Below, in pieces: positions 10,101 to 18,483 of a stretch of 43,486 bases of DNA (the first letter of the stretch is position 1; every line of letters starts with the position of its first letter). Below the pieces are notes generated by a model that worked only from the letters and a program-made list of their open reading frames with translations, was not told the DNA's origin and did no database searches. The DNA is from Flavobacteriales bacterium (GTDB taxonomy: Bacteria > Bacteroidota > Bacteroidia > Flavobacteriales_F > PHOS-HE28). The stretch spans positions 1 through 43,486 of the forward strand of contig JAGFIV010000068.1 of NCBI GenBank assembly GCA_024103275.1. The letters are read 5' to 3'. Both the position numbers and the translations under genes were made by a program.

Positions 10101-13100
10101 AAAGCAACATCGGCCACCTGACGGCCGCGGCCGGTGCCGCCGGCGTGATCAAGACCGCCTTGGCGCTACAGCGCGAACAGATCCCTGCCAGCATCGGTTT
10201 CGAGAAGCCGAACCCGGCAATTGACTTCGTCGATTCGCCTTTCCATGTGGCACAGGACAACCTGGCCTGGCCGCGCACGGACAAGCCGCGGATCGCCGGG
10301 GTGAGCAGCTTCGGCGTGGGTGGCACCAATGCCCACGTGATCCTGGCAGAACCACCGGTGGCGACGCCTTCGGGCCCTTCGCGCGGGAAACAGCTCTTCC
10401 TGCTGAGCGCCAAGAGCAGGGCCAGCCTCGATGCCATGACGGACAATCTCCGCAAGTGGCTGGAGGAACACCCGGACAGCTCCCTGGCCGATGCGGCATT
10501 CACCTTGCAGACCGGGCGCCGCCACTTCCGGCACCGCCGGCTGATCGTGGGCGGGACGCACGGGGAGGTGATCGAGGCCATCGCCAACAAGGACACGAAC
10601 CTGACAGGCACGCGTGAGCTCCATGAGGCCGCACCCGGCGTAGTGTTCATGTTTCCCGGACAAGGCTCCCAATACGTGAACATGGGGCGCGACCTCCGGG
10701 AAAGCGAACCGGTCTTCAGGACCCATTTTGATCAATGCTGCACCTTGTTCATCAAGGAGCTCGGCACCGACCTGCGCACCGTGATCTTCCCGGGGCCCGG
10801 AGAGGAGGGGAAGGCCGCGGAACAGCTGAAACGGACGGTCTTCACGCAACCGGCGCTGTTCACCATGCACTACAGCCTCGCCAAGCTGTGGATGCACTGG
10901 GGCATCATGCCCGACGCGATGATCGGCCACAGCATCGGCGAATTCGCCGCAGCCTGCCTGGCCGGCATATTCTCCCTGGAGGATGCGGTGAAACTCGTGG
11001 CCCACCGCGGACGCATGATGCAGGACCTGCCCGAAGGCAGCATGCTTTCCGTGCGTGCCCCGGAAGAAGAAGTGGCCAGGCGGTTGTCCCCCGCATGCAG
11101 CATCGCCGCCAACAATGGGCCCCGGCTGTGCGTGGCCAGCGGCCCGCACGAGGATATCGCCAAGCTGCAGGCCGCGCTGGAGAAGGACGGCATCACGTGC
11201 AAGCTCCTCGTCACGAGCCACGCTTTCCACAGCCCCATGATGGAACCCATGGTGGAACCCTTCGGGAAGGTGGTGGAAAGCGTGCAGCTGCATACGCCGC
11301 GCATCCCCATCGTGAGCACAGTGACCGCCCAATGGCTCAAGGATGAAGAGGCCTGCTCACCCTCGTACTGGAGCAACCATGTGCGCGCCACCGTGCGTTT
11401 TGCCCAAGCCGTGAAGTTTGCCTGGACGGACACCGGCGAAACCGGGGCCAAGGCATGGGCGGGCTCGCGCGTGATGCTGGAAGTGGGCCCGCGCGCCACG
11501 GCCACCACATTGGCACGCCAGCAAAGCAGCGACGGCAAGAAGCACGTGGCCGTGTCTTCGCTGGGCAGCGACGCGGGCAACGGAGAGGAACTCACCCATC
11601 TGTTGAAGGCCGTCGGCGGCTTGTGGCAGAGCGGCGTGAACATCCATTGGAAGGCCTTCCATGAGCTTGAGGACAGGAAGCGGCTCAGCATGCCCACGTA
11701 TGCTTTCGAGCGCGTGCGGCACTGGGTGGATCCGGTGGCTGTGGTGGCCACCAATGGACATGTTGGACGCGAAGTGCCGTCCATCACGCCCATACCGCAA
11801 GCTGCGGTGGACGCGGGTCTTTCCCTGAAGGATCAACTGATCATTCAGATCAAAACCCTTCTGGAGGATAGCTCCGGGCTGGAACTGGCCGAAGCGAGCA
11901 ACGAGGAGACCTTCCTCGGGATGGGCCTCGACTCCCTGTTCCTCACGCAGGTGGCCACATCCTTGAGCCGGAAGTTCGGCGTGAAGGTGAGCTTCCGCCA
12001 ACTCAATGAGGAGCTTGCCAACCTGGACAAGCTTGCCGACCACATCCTGCCGCATTGGGGCGATAAAGGTGCGACCGCACAGGCCAACGGCGAGCAGGCA
12101 CAGCCCGGATCCCCCGCCCTCAACGCCTTCGAGGATGCTCCCGACCTGAAAAAGACATTCGGCGCCCAGGCACGCATCGTCAAGGAAAAGACCGACGATT
12201 TCACGCCGCAGCAACGCGCCTGGTTCGATGATTTTGTGGAACGGTACACCACGAAAACGGCCAAGAGCAAGGCCTTCACCCAGCAGCATCGCGCCCGCAT
12301 GGCCGATCCGCGCGTGGTGACCGGCTTCAAGCCCCTGACCAAGGAGGTGACCTACCAGGTGGTGGTGGACCGCAGCCAAGGCTGCCACCTCTGGGACATC
12401 GACGGCAATGAGTACGTCGATATCCTCAGCGGATTCGGTTCCTCGCTGTTCGGCTACATGCCCGACTTCGTAAAGAAGGCCATCCACGAGCAGACCGAGC
12501 TCAGCAACGAGATCGGCCCGATGACCCCCTTGGCCGCCGAGGTGTGCGACCTGCTGTGCGAATTCACCGGTCACGACCGGGCCGCCGTTTGCAACACCGG
12601 TTCCGAAGCGGTGATGGGCGCCATGCGCATGGCACGAACGGTGACGGGCCGAAGCCTGATCATTTCCTTCACGGGGAGTTACCACGGGATCCATGACGAG
12701 GTGATCATCCGTGGCAGCAAGAGCCACAAGAGCTACCCCGGCGCGGCGGGCATCATGCCGGAGTCCGTGCAGAACATGCTGGTGCTGGACTACGGCACGC
12801 CGGAAAGCCTGGAGATCATCAGGCAGCGCTGCCATGAGACCGCCGCCGTCCTGGTGGAGCCCGTACAAAGCCGGCGCATGGAGTTCAGGCCCGTGGATTT
12901 CCTGCGCGAGGTGCGGCGCATCACCCGGGAACATGGCACGGCCTTGATCTTTGATGAGGTGATCACCGGCTTCCGCATGCACCCGGGCGGCACGCAGGCC
13001 CTGTTCGGCATCAAGGCGGACATCGCCTCCTACGGGAAGGTGATCGGCGGGGGGATGCACATCGGTGCCATGGCAGGCGCCCGCAAATGGATGGATGCCC

Positions 13101-13738
13101 TGGACGGCGGTTGGTGGCAATTCGGTGACGACAGCGTCCCCGAGGTGGGCCTGACCTATTTCGCCGGCACCTTCGTGCGCCAGCCCCTTTCCATGGCGGC
13201 GACCAAGGCCGCCCTGCTGCACATGAAGCAGGCAGGGCCTGCCTTGCAGGAACGCCTCAACACCATGACCGAAAAAATGGTGGCGCGCGGCAACGAGCTG
13301 TTCGAAAAATACCAGTTGCCCTTCCATTGGGTCAATTTCGGCAGCGCCTTCAAGACGAAGTATGATGAAAGCGTCCACTACACCGAGTTCTTCTTCATGC
13401 TGATGCGCCTGCATGGGGTGCACCTGCTGGACTTCCCGCATTTCCTGACCACGGCCCACACCGAAGCCGACGTCGAATTCATACTGGATGCGCTGGAGAA
13501 GACCTGCCAGGAACTGCGTGCCTCAGGCTTCATGCCTGAACGCACCTACCCCATACCCGTGGTGAACAGCGTGCTCGGGGGCAGCCAGCGCCGCATGTCG
13601 GAACGGGTGATCAGCGCCTTGGATGCACCGGTGCCGGGTGCACGGTTGGGACGCACGCCAAAAGGAGATCCGGCCTGGTTCGTGCCCGACCCGGACCGGA
13701 AAGGGAAATACCTGATGGTGGAATTGGAGGAAAAGTGA
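7187..13738 (+). CDS. Hybrid NRPS-PKS megasynthase: A(Thr)-T-KS-AT-ACP-aminotransferase
   Basis: The 2183-residue protein has these domains in order. Adenylation (about 10-520) contains YIIYTSGSTGRPKG near 157-170 and PLTVNGKLDR near 507. Carrier T has GGNS with Ser570. Ketosynthase (about 628-1050) has active-site TACSTS Cys799, His935 and His977. Acyltransferase (about 1150-1440) has GHSIGE Ser1249 and HAFH 1345-1348, the malonyl-CoA signature. ACP has GLDSL Ser1583. A class-III PLP aminotransferase (about 1680-2130) has DEVITGFR Asp1923 and SYGK Lys1951. The ten A-domain pocket residues read DFWNIGMVHK, the canonical threonine code. The inferred chemistry is Thr loading, one malonyl extension, and transamination of the beta-keto group to a beta-amine (no KR domain). 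The C-terminal AWFVPDPDRKGKYL linker resembles the AMT-to-C linker of MycA/ItuA-type synthases, but here the chain ends and the C domain is on the next protein. Start: ATG 7187 is preferred to an in-frame TTG six bases upstream. Confidence 0.96.
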   Translation: MKEIAAFPANTIHADIERMAATHPQAIAVTCGTARLTYEELNTRANKLAHHLIAQGVKPDSIVAISMERSLDMIVGLLGILKAGGAYLPLDPAYPADRIAYMLEDARPVLLITQHTLRPGLPTFTGPVIDIDNDWTAMARQERSNPVVKGLTPGNLAYIIYTSGSTGRPKGVMIEHRNVSRLFAACQDWFHFGTGDVWTLFHSFAFDFSVWEIWGALRHGGRLVIVPREATRAPREFYRLLCDEGVTVLNQTPSAFRQLIHAQAELLADQGDEAALQHKLRFIIFGGEALEMHSLKPWLEHNPIGAPKLINMYGITETTVHVTYRELTAGDIGEGKGSNIGVPIPDLGVVLLDEHLKPVPVGEIGEIHVSGAGLARGYLGRPELTAERFIADPYSDKAGERLYRSGDLARKHADGTLEYLGRNDHQVKIRGFRIELGEIEAEIMRDATVQEAVVLAREDRPGNKRLVAYLTLKKDQAFGQDAMRRHLGQKLPEYMVPSAFVVLEAFPLTVNGKLDRAALPAAGGERPDLSTAFAAATTRTEKLLAASWADVLGIDRVGIDDNFFDLGGNSFLSVQATSALEEQGLYLPIVKLYQHPTVRACAAFLDGSGGVAPSEMAARRKAMGHGKGDVAIIGMSGRFPGAASVEELWRNLLAKKNGISRWSVDELDPSIPAALRDDPDYVKARGVIADADKFDHGFFGVNPRLADLMDPQQRVFLETAWAALEDAAYDPSAFDGLIGVYAGMYNNTYYTHNVIGHPELIEQVGDFQVMTGNEKDFIATRLAFEFDLRGPALSIHTACSTSLVAIAQAFKALREGECDMALAGGVAITSPINSGTLYNEGGMLSPDGNTRTFDAHGKGTSFSDGTAVVVLKRLDDAVRDKDHIYAVVKGAALNNDGSEKASFTAPSVRGQAEVIAMAQADAGITPDQVGYIEAHGTATPLGDPIEVEGLKQAFGSAAGGNTKPWCALGSVKSNIGHLTAAAGAAGVIKTALALQREQIPASIGFEKPNPAIDFVDSPFHVAQDNLAWPRTDKPRIAGVSSFGVGGTNAHVILAEPPVATPSGPSRGKQLFLLSAKSRASLDAMTDNLRKWLEEHPDSSLADAAFTLQTGRRHFRHRRLIVGGTHGEVIEAIANKDTNLTGTRELHEAAPGVVFMFPGQGSQYVNMGRDLRESEPVFRTHFDQCCTLFIKELGTDLRTVIFPGPGEEGKAAEQLKRTVFTQPALFTMHYSLAKLWMHWGIMPDAMIGHSIGEFAAACLAGIFSLEDAVKLVAHRGRMMQDLPEGSMLSVRAPEEEVARRLSPACSIAANNGPRLCVASGPHEDIAKLQAALEKDGITCKLLVTSHAFHSPMMEPMVEPFGKVVESVQLHTPRIPIVSTVTAQWLKDEEACSPSYWSNHVRATVRFAQAVKFAWTDTGETGAKAWAGSRVMLEVGPRATATTLARQQSSDGKKHVAVSSLGSDAGNGEELTHLLKAVGGLWQSGVNIHWKAFHELEDRKRLSMPTYAFERVRHWVDPVAVVATNGHVGREVPSITPIPQAAVDAGLSLKDQLIIQIKTLLEDSSGLELAEASNEETFLGMGLDSLFLTQVATSLSRKFGVKVSFRQLNEELANLDKLADHILPHWGDKGATAQANGEQAQPGSPALNAFEDAPDLKKTFGAQARIVKEKTDDFTPQQRAWFDDFVERYTTKTAKSKAFTQQHRARMADPRVVTGFKPLTKEVTYQVVVDRSQGCHLWDIDGNEYVDILSGFGSSLFGYMPDFVKKAIHEQTELSNEIGPMTPLAAEVCDLLCEFTGHDRAAVCNTGSEAVMGAMRMARTVTGRSLIISFTGSYHGIHDEVIIRGSKSHKSYPGAAGIMPESVQNMLVLDYGTPESLEIIRQRCHETAAVLVEPVQSRRMEFRPVDFLREVRRITREHGTALIFDEVITGFRMHPGGTQALFGIKADIASYGKVIGGGMHIGAMAGARKWMDALDGGWWQFGDDSVPEVGLTYFAGTFVRQPLSMAATKAALLHMKQAGPALQERLNTMTEKMVARGNELFEKYQLPFHWVNFGSAFKTKYDESVHYTEFFFMLMRLHGVHLLDFPHFLTTAHTEADVEFILDALEKTCQELRASGFMPERTYPIPVVNSVLGGSQRRMSERVISALDAPVPGARLGRTPKGDPAWFVPDPDRKGKYLMVELEEK

Positions 13739-13750
13739 TCAACCGAGGAA

Positions 13751-16700
13751 ATGGAGAAATTCATAGAGGAACCCAAATACACCGCGGTGGACCACGACCC
13801 GTTCACGGGGCCGGCCATCCAACGCACCATCCCGACCACCGAAGCGCAGCGCGAAGTGATCCTTGCCTCCCTGATGGAGCGCGGGGCCAATTGCGCATAC
13901 AATGAGAGCGTTTCACTGGAGCTGGCCGGGCCACTGGACCGGCGGGCCATGGAACAAGCCGTGAAGGACCTGGTACAACGGCACGAAGCCTTGCGTGCCC
14001 AGATCAGTTCCGATGGCATGCGGATGACGATCGTGGAGGACATTGGCATCAACCTGCCCTTCTCGGACCTTGCCGACCTGCCCGAAAACGAACGTGCGGT
14101 CCAACTGGAACTGATCGACCGGCAGGACATGGGCACGGACTTTGACCTGCACAAGGGTCCTTTGTTCCGGGCCCGGCTCATCCGCACCGGTCCCGATACC
14201 CACTTGTTGCGCCTGACCGGCCACCACGTGGTATGTGACGGGTGGAGCCTTTGGATCATGATCTCGGAGATGGGGGCCCTGTACAATGCCGCCAAGAACG
14301 GGAGGACCCCTGCCCTGCCTGAAGCCGGGAAATTCAGCGAATATGCACTCGCCACCCTGGACTTCGCGAACAGCCCTGAGCATAAACTGGTGGAACAATA
14401 TTGGCTGGACCTGTACAAGAAGGGCATCCCGTACATGGACCTTCCCACCGATCATGCCAGGCCCGCCACGAAGACATACAACGGCAAGCGCCTGGACCTG
14501 CCCTTGGGCAACAGCCAATCACGCAGCCTGCGGGAGGTCGCCACCCGCAACGGCGCGAGCCTGGTCACCACCTTGCTGACCACCTTCGAACTTCTTCTCT
14601 ACAAATTGACCGGGGATGCCGACGTGGTGGTGGGCCTGCCCGCTTCCGGGCAGAGCGACCTGGGCATGAAGCACCTGGTGGGCCACTGCGTGAACCTGCT
14701 GGCCTTGCGCAGCCACGTGGATGGATCGCGATCCTTCGCCGGGCATCTCAAGGACCGAAGGACCGCCATGCTTGATGCATTCGACCATCAGAAATACACC
14801 TTCGGCACCTTGGTGCGAAAGCTGAACATCCATCGCGAACCTGGCCGCATCCCGCTTTGTCCGGTGGTGTTCAACATCGACATGAACATGGATGACGGGG
14901 TGGCCTTCGAGGGGATGCGCCACCGGTTCATCAGCAACCCGCGCATGTTCGAGAACTTCGAGCTATTCCTGAACGCAGCGGGCAGCGATGAATCCATCAT
15001 CCTGGAATGGAGCTTCAACACCGACCTGTTCGATGAAGCCACCGTGCATGCCTGGATGGACCAATTCCGCATGCTGGTGGAGCGCATCTGCAAAAACCCC
15101 GGGGCCGCCATCAACGAGCTGGTCGGCGACCTCGAGGTCGCGCAAGAACGGCGGATGCCCCAACCCGCGTGGGCCGGGCGAATGGTGGCCTACCCGCAAA
15201 AGGACGTGGCTTCCCTGTTTGACGAGGTGGCCGGCATCTATCCGGGGAATATCGCCCTGGAATACGGCGACGGGCAGCTCACGTACCGGCAATTGCAGGA
15301 AAAGGCCCATGCCCTGAGCCAGACCTTGGTCAATCTCGGCGTGGCGCCGGGCGAACCGGTCGGGCTCTTCGTAACCCGGGGCTTTGATATGGTGGTCGCC
15401 ATGTTGGCCACCATGCGTGCCGGCGGCTGCTTTGTTCCCTTTGACCCCGCTTACCCCGCCGAACGGCTTGCCTTCATGCTCGAAGACAGCCGGGTGAAGG
15501 TGTTGCTCACCCTCTCCGGGCTGGCCGATACCCTGCCCAAACACCAGGCACAGGTAGTATTGCTGGATGCCCTGGGATCCCCTGCACCGGCAAAAATGCC
15601 CAAGCTCACGCCCGAGGCGCCGGCCTACATGATGTACACGAGCGGCAGTACCGGCCTCCCCAAAGGGGTGGTGGTGCCGCACAGGGGCATCGTACGGTTG
15701 GTACGGGAACAGAACTTCCTGCCTTTCGGCCCGGGCCTGAGCTTTCTGCAGTTGTCCAATATCTCCTTTGATGTATGCACCTTGGAGATATGGGGCCCGC
15801 TGCTCAACGGCGGACGGTTGGCCATTCCGGTCGGGCAGGTGTTGACCCCCTCGGAGATCATCGCCAACATCCGCAAACACCGTGTGAATGCCGTTTGGTT
15901 CACCTCGGGCTTGTTCAACATCATGGTGGACGAGGAGCTTGATGGCCTGCGCGGCCTGAAGCATATACTGGCCGGCGGGGACGTGTTGAGCGTGACACAC
16001 GTGGGGAAGGCGTTGAAGGCCCTGGGGCCCAACGTCCTGATCAACGGATACGGCCCCACGGAAAACACCACGTTCACGAGCTGTTACCCCATCAATGACA
16101 GCGCCGCCATCGGGTCGGGGGTGCCCATCGGCTATGCGGTGCACAATACCACCCTGCATGTGCTGGACGAGAAGCGGAACCCGGTCCCCGTGGGCCATAA
16201 AGGGGAGTTGTACACGGGCGGGGACGGCGTGGCCCTGGGTTATTGGAACCGGCCAGAGCTTACGGCCGAACGGTTCATCGATGATCCCTTCAGCGGGAAA
16301 AGCGGCGCCAAACTTTACCGTACCGGCGACATCGTCCGCTGGCAGGCCGATGGATCCCTGGCCTTCGTGGGCCGGAACGACGGCCAAGTGAAGGTGCGCG
16401 GGTTCCGGGTGGAGGTCGGCGAGATCGAAAACGCCCTGAACGACCTGGGTGCGGTGAAGGACAAAGTGGTGGTGGCGCGCCAGGACGGGCCGGGGGAAAA
16501 ACAACTTGCCTGCTACCTGGTACCGGCGGGGCCGGCGAGGAAAGATGATGCCGTGGCCAACGACGCGCTGATCAACCTGGTGCGCGACCACTTGCGCACC
16601 CGATTGCCCGGCTATATGGTGCCGGCCACCTATACGGTCATGGAATCCATTCCACTGACCGCCAATGGGAAGGTGGACCGCCGCGCCCTGCCCGCGCCCG

Positions 16701-17704
16701 ACCTGCGCAGCTCGGTGATGAAGGCCAGCCATGTAGCCCCACGAAATGCGAATGAGCAGATGCTGGCCGATATTTGGAAGAAGGCCTTGAACGTGGAGGT
16801 GATCGGGGTGCACGACAATTTCTTCGACTTGGGCGGGCATTCCTTGATCGGCTTGCAAGTACTTGCCCATTTGGAGCAACAAACCGGCATCAAGCTTCCG
16901 CTCAACACCTTGTTCCGGTCACCGACGGTGGCGCTGTTCGCGGGCGAGCTTGAACAAATGCCCGGTAACGCGCCCACCGAGTTCATGGCCGCCATCCAAA
17001 GGCAGGGTAGCAAGTTGCCGCTGTTCTGCATCCATGGCGATGAGGCCAACTATTTCATTTCACGGGACCTGGGCACGGACCAGCCGTTCTACGGCTTCTT
17101 CCACCAAGGCGAGGACGGCCTGCCGATCCGGTACACGTCCGTGGAATCCCTCGCTTCCCATTTCATCAAGGAGATGCGCACCGTGCGGCCGAAAGGCCCC
17201 TTCCTGCTCTGCGGTTTCAGCTTTGGGGGCCTGGTGGCATACGAGATGGCGCAACAATTGAGAGACGAAGGGGAACAGGTGCCGTTCCTGGCGCTGATGG
17301 ACACCGATGCACCATCCCTCCACCCGACGAAGTTGCAGAATCCGCACTGGTACACCCCGATCAAGCGGGTGGTCATGCGCGCCATGGTGCGTTATTACCG
17401 GGGCCGCCATACCCCGCTCCCCCCGAAACTGCGCCACTTCCACATCATCGATACGTACGAGCAGGCCACCGCGCGGTACCAGGCAAAGCCTTACGACGGG
17501 CCGCTCCTGCTTATCCGCGCCGAAGAGTCCAAACTCGCCGATTCGGCCGGGTGGAAGGAGTTGGTGAAGGGGAAACTGACGGTGGTGACCACGCCCGGCG
17601 ATCATTTCAACATGATCAAGGACCCCCAGGTCAAGACGCTTTCCTCCCACATCGGGCGCGGCATTGAGCAAGCTCTAGAGAGCACCGTTGCCGTCGCAGG
17701 ATGA
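13751..17704 (+). CDS. NRPS terminal module: C-A(Val-like)-T-TE
   Basis: The 1317-residue protein has a condensation domain (about 25-450) with an intact HHVVCDG motif (158-164). An adenylation domain follows (about 480-990; MMYTSGSTGLPKG core, GYGPTENTTF, LTANGKVDRR end). Then come a carrier domain (FDLGGHSL, Ser1031) and a type-I thioesterase (about 1070-1310) with GFSFGG (Ser1157) and GDH (His1285). The pocket residues read DVLWLGGTFK, closest to known valine codes such as DAFWIGGTFK, so an aliphatic substrate, probably Val, is inferred. The C domain would accept the beta-amino acyl chain from the upstream ACP/AMT protein, join it to Val, and the TE would release a linear or cyclised product. 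It starts 12 bp after the upstream gene and overlaps the phosphopantetheinyl transferase by 4 bp (ATGA), so the three form an operon. Confidence 0.96.
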   Translation: MEKFIEEPKYTAVDHDPFTGPAIQRTIPTTEAQREVILASLMERGANCAYNESVSLELAGPLDRRAMEQAVKDLVQRHEALRAQISSDGMRMTIVEDIGINLPFSDLADLPENERAVQLELIDRQDMGTDFDLHKGPLFRARLIRTGPDTHLLRLTGHHVVCDGWSLWIMISEMGALYNAAKNGRTPALPEAGKFSEYALATLDFANSPEHKLVEQYWLDLYKKGIPYMDLPTDHARPATKTYNGKRLDLPLGNSQSRSLREVATRNGASLVTTLLTTFELLLYKLTGDADVVVGLPASGQSDLGMKHLVGHCVNLLALRSHVDGSRSFAGHLKDRRTAMLDAFDHQKYTFGTLVRKLNIHREPGRIPLCPVVFNIDMNMDDGVAFEGMRHRFISNPRMFENFELFLNAAGSDESIILEWSFNTDLFDEATVHAWMDQFRMLVERICKNPGAAINELVGDLEVAQERRMPQPAWAGRMVAYPQKDVASLFDEVAGIYPGNIALEYGDGQLTYRQLQEKAHALSQTLVNLGVAPGEPVGLFVTRGFDMVVAMLATMRAGGCFVPFDPAYPAERLAFMLEDSRVKVLLTLSGLADTLPKHQAQVVLLDALGSPAPAKMPKLTPEAPAYMMYTSGSTGLPKGVVVPHRGIVRLVREQNFLPFGPGLSFLQLSNISFDVCTLEIWGPLLNGGRLAIPVGQVLTPSEIIANIRKHRVNAVWFTSGLFNIMVDEELDGLRGLKHILAGGDVLSVTHVGKALKALGPNVLINGYGPTENTTFTSCYPINDSAAIGSGVPIGYAVHNTTLHVLDEKRNPVPVGHKGELYTGGDGVALGYWNRPELTAERFIDDPFSGKSGAKLYRTGDIVRWQADGSLAFVGRNDGQVKVRGFRVEVGEIENALNDLGAVKDKVVVARQDGPGEKQLACYLVPAGPARKDDAVANDALINLVRDHLRTRLPGYMVPATYTVMESIPLTANGKVDRRALPAPDLRSSVMKASHVAPRNANEQMLADIWKKALNVEVIGVHDNFFDLGGHSLIGLQVLAHLEQQTGIKLPLNTLFRSPTVALFAGELEQMPGNAPTEFMAAIQRQGSKLPLFCIHGDEANYFISRDLGTDQPFYGFFHQGEDGLPIRYTSVESLASHFIKEMRTVRPKGPFLLCGFSFGGLVAYEMAQQLRDEGEQVPFLALMDTDAPSLHPTKLQNPHWYTPIKRVVMRAMVRYYRGRHTPLPPKLRHFHIIDTYEQATARYQAKPYDGPLLLIRAEESKLADSAGWKELVKGKLTVVTTPGDHFNMIKDPQVKTLSSHIGRGIEQALESTVAVAG

Positions 17705-18477
17705 ATGCATCCGCCAGTGGCCGGGAACTGACCCTTCTATGCACCGGGCCGGAGCAGCTCGTGCAGGCCCGCAGCCCCATGGGACCACCGGGCCATGCAG
17801 GAACCGTCCACGTGTGGCTTGCGGAACTTGAGGGACTACGTGCGGAGGCCGACGCTTTCCTGCCCCTGCTGGACGCGAACGAACGCGAGCGGGCCAAGCG
17901 GTTCCGGTTCGACCATGACAGGGAACGCTTCCTGATCGCGCACGGCGTGCTGCGGCGGGTCCTGGGATCTTGGCTTGCCCGTCCCCCGGCGGAAGTGGAG
18001 ATCTTGCGTGGGGAACACGGCAAGCCATACGTGGAAGGCCATGGCCTGCATTTCAACCTGAGCGATACCAAGGATGCCGTGATCGTGGCCCTTCAGCAGG
18101 ATGTCCCCCTGGGCGCAGACCTGGAGACCTTGGAACGCCATACCGACCATGCAAATGTGGCGCGGCACTATTTCGCATCCGGCGAAGTGCAGGACATCGA
18201 GGCATCCAATGACCCCAAGCGCCGCTTCCTGGAACTATGGACACGCAAGGAAGCCGTATTGAAGGCCTCCGGCGTGGGCATCATGGAGGACCTGCGCGCC
18301 TTGCGGGCGGACCATGCGCGCAACACGTTCCAGATCGCCCATCCGGAGTTCATGCGCATGGCTGCGGACCTCTACCATGTAAGAACATTCCACTGGGGTG
18401 CGAAGCACATCATCAGCATCGCCTCGCCAAAAGCCATCCTCGATGTGCAGGCCATCCTGTTCCCGGGCGGGTTGTAG
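17701..18477 (+). CDS. Sfp-type 4'-phosphopantetheinyl transferase
   Basis: The 258-residue protein has the Sfp/AcpT-family signatures: FNLSDT (about 119), GADLE (about 138, Mg/CoA-binding acidic residues) and ELWTRKEAVLKASG (about 178-191). It would transfer phosphopantetheine from CoA to the serines of the three carrier domains encoded just upstream. Its ATG overlaps the stop of the NRPS gene (ATGA at 17701-17704), which suggests translational coupling and dedication to this pathway. The length fits Sfp-type enzymes rather than the roughly 120-residue AcpS. It ends 6 bp before the stop of the convergent helicase gene. Confidence 0.95.
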   Translation: MNASASGRELTLLCTGPEQLVQARSPMGPPGHAGTVHVWLAELEGLRAEADAFLPLLDANERERAKRFRFDHDRERFLIAHGVLRRVLGSWLARPPAEVEILRGEHGKPYVEGHGLHFNLSDTKDAVIVALQQDVPLGADLETLERHTDHANVARHYFASGEVQDIEASNDPKRRFLELWTRKEAVLKASGVGIMEDLRALRADHARNTFQIAHPEFMRMAADLYHVRTFHWGAKHIISIASPKAILDVQAILFPGGL

Positions 18478-18483
18478 CCAACC

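Noticed and set aside
11357-13459. 700-codon open frame on the minus strand opposite the aminotransferase and ACP region
   Set aside because: It is a GC-driven shadow of the NRPS-PKS gene: His/Gly/Ala-rich, no recognisable motif, and codons mirror the real frame.
14963-16882. 639-codon minus-strand frame opposite the second NRPS
   Set aside because: Same kind of antisense shadow; the plus strand has all A-domain and carrier motifs.
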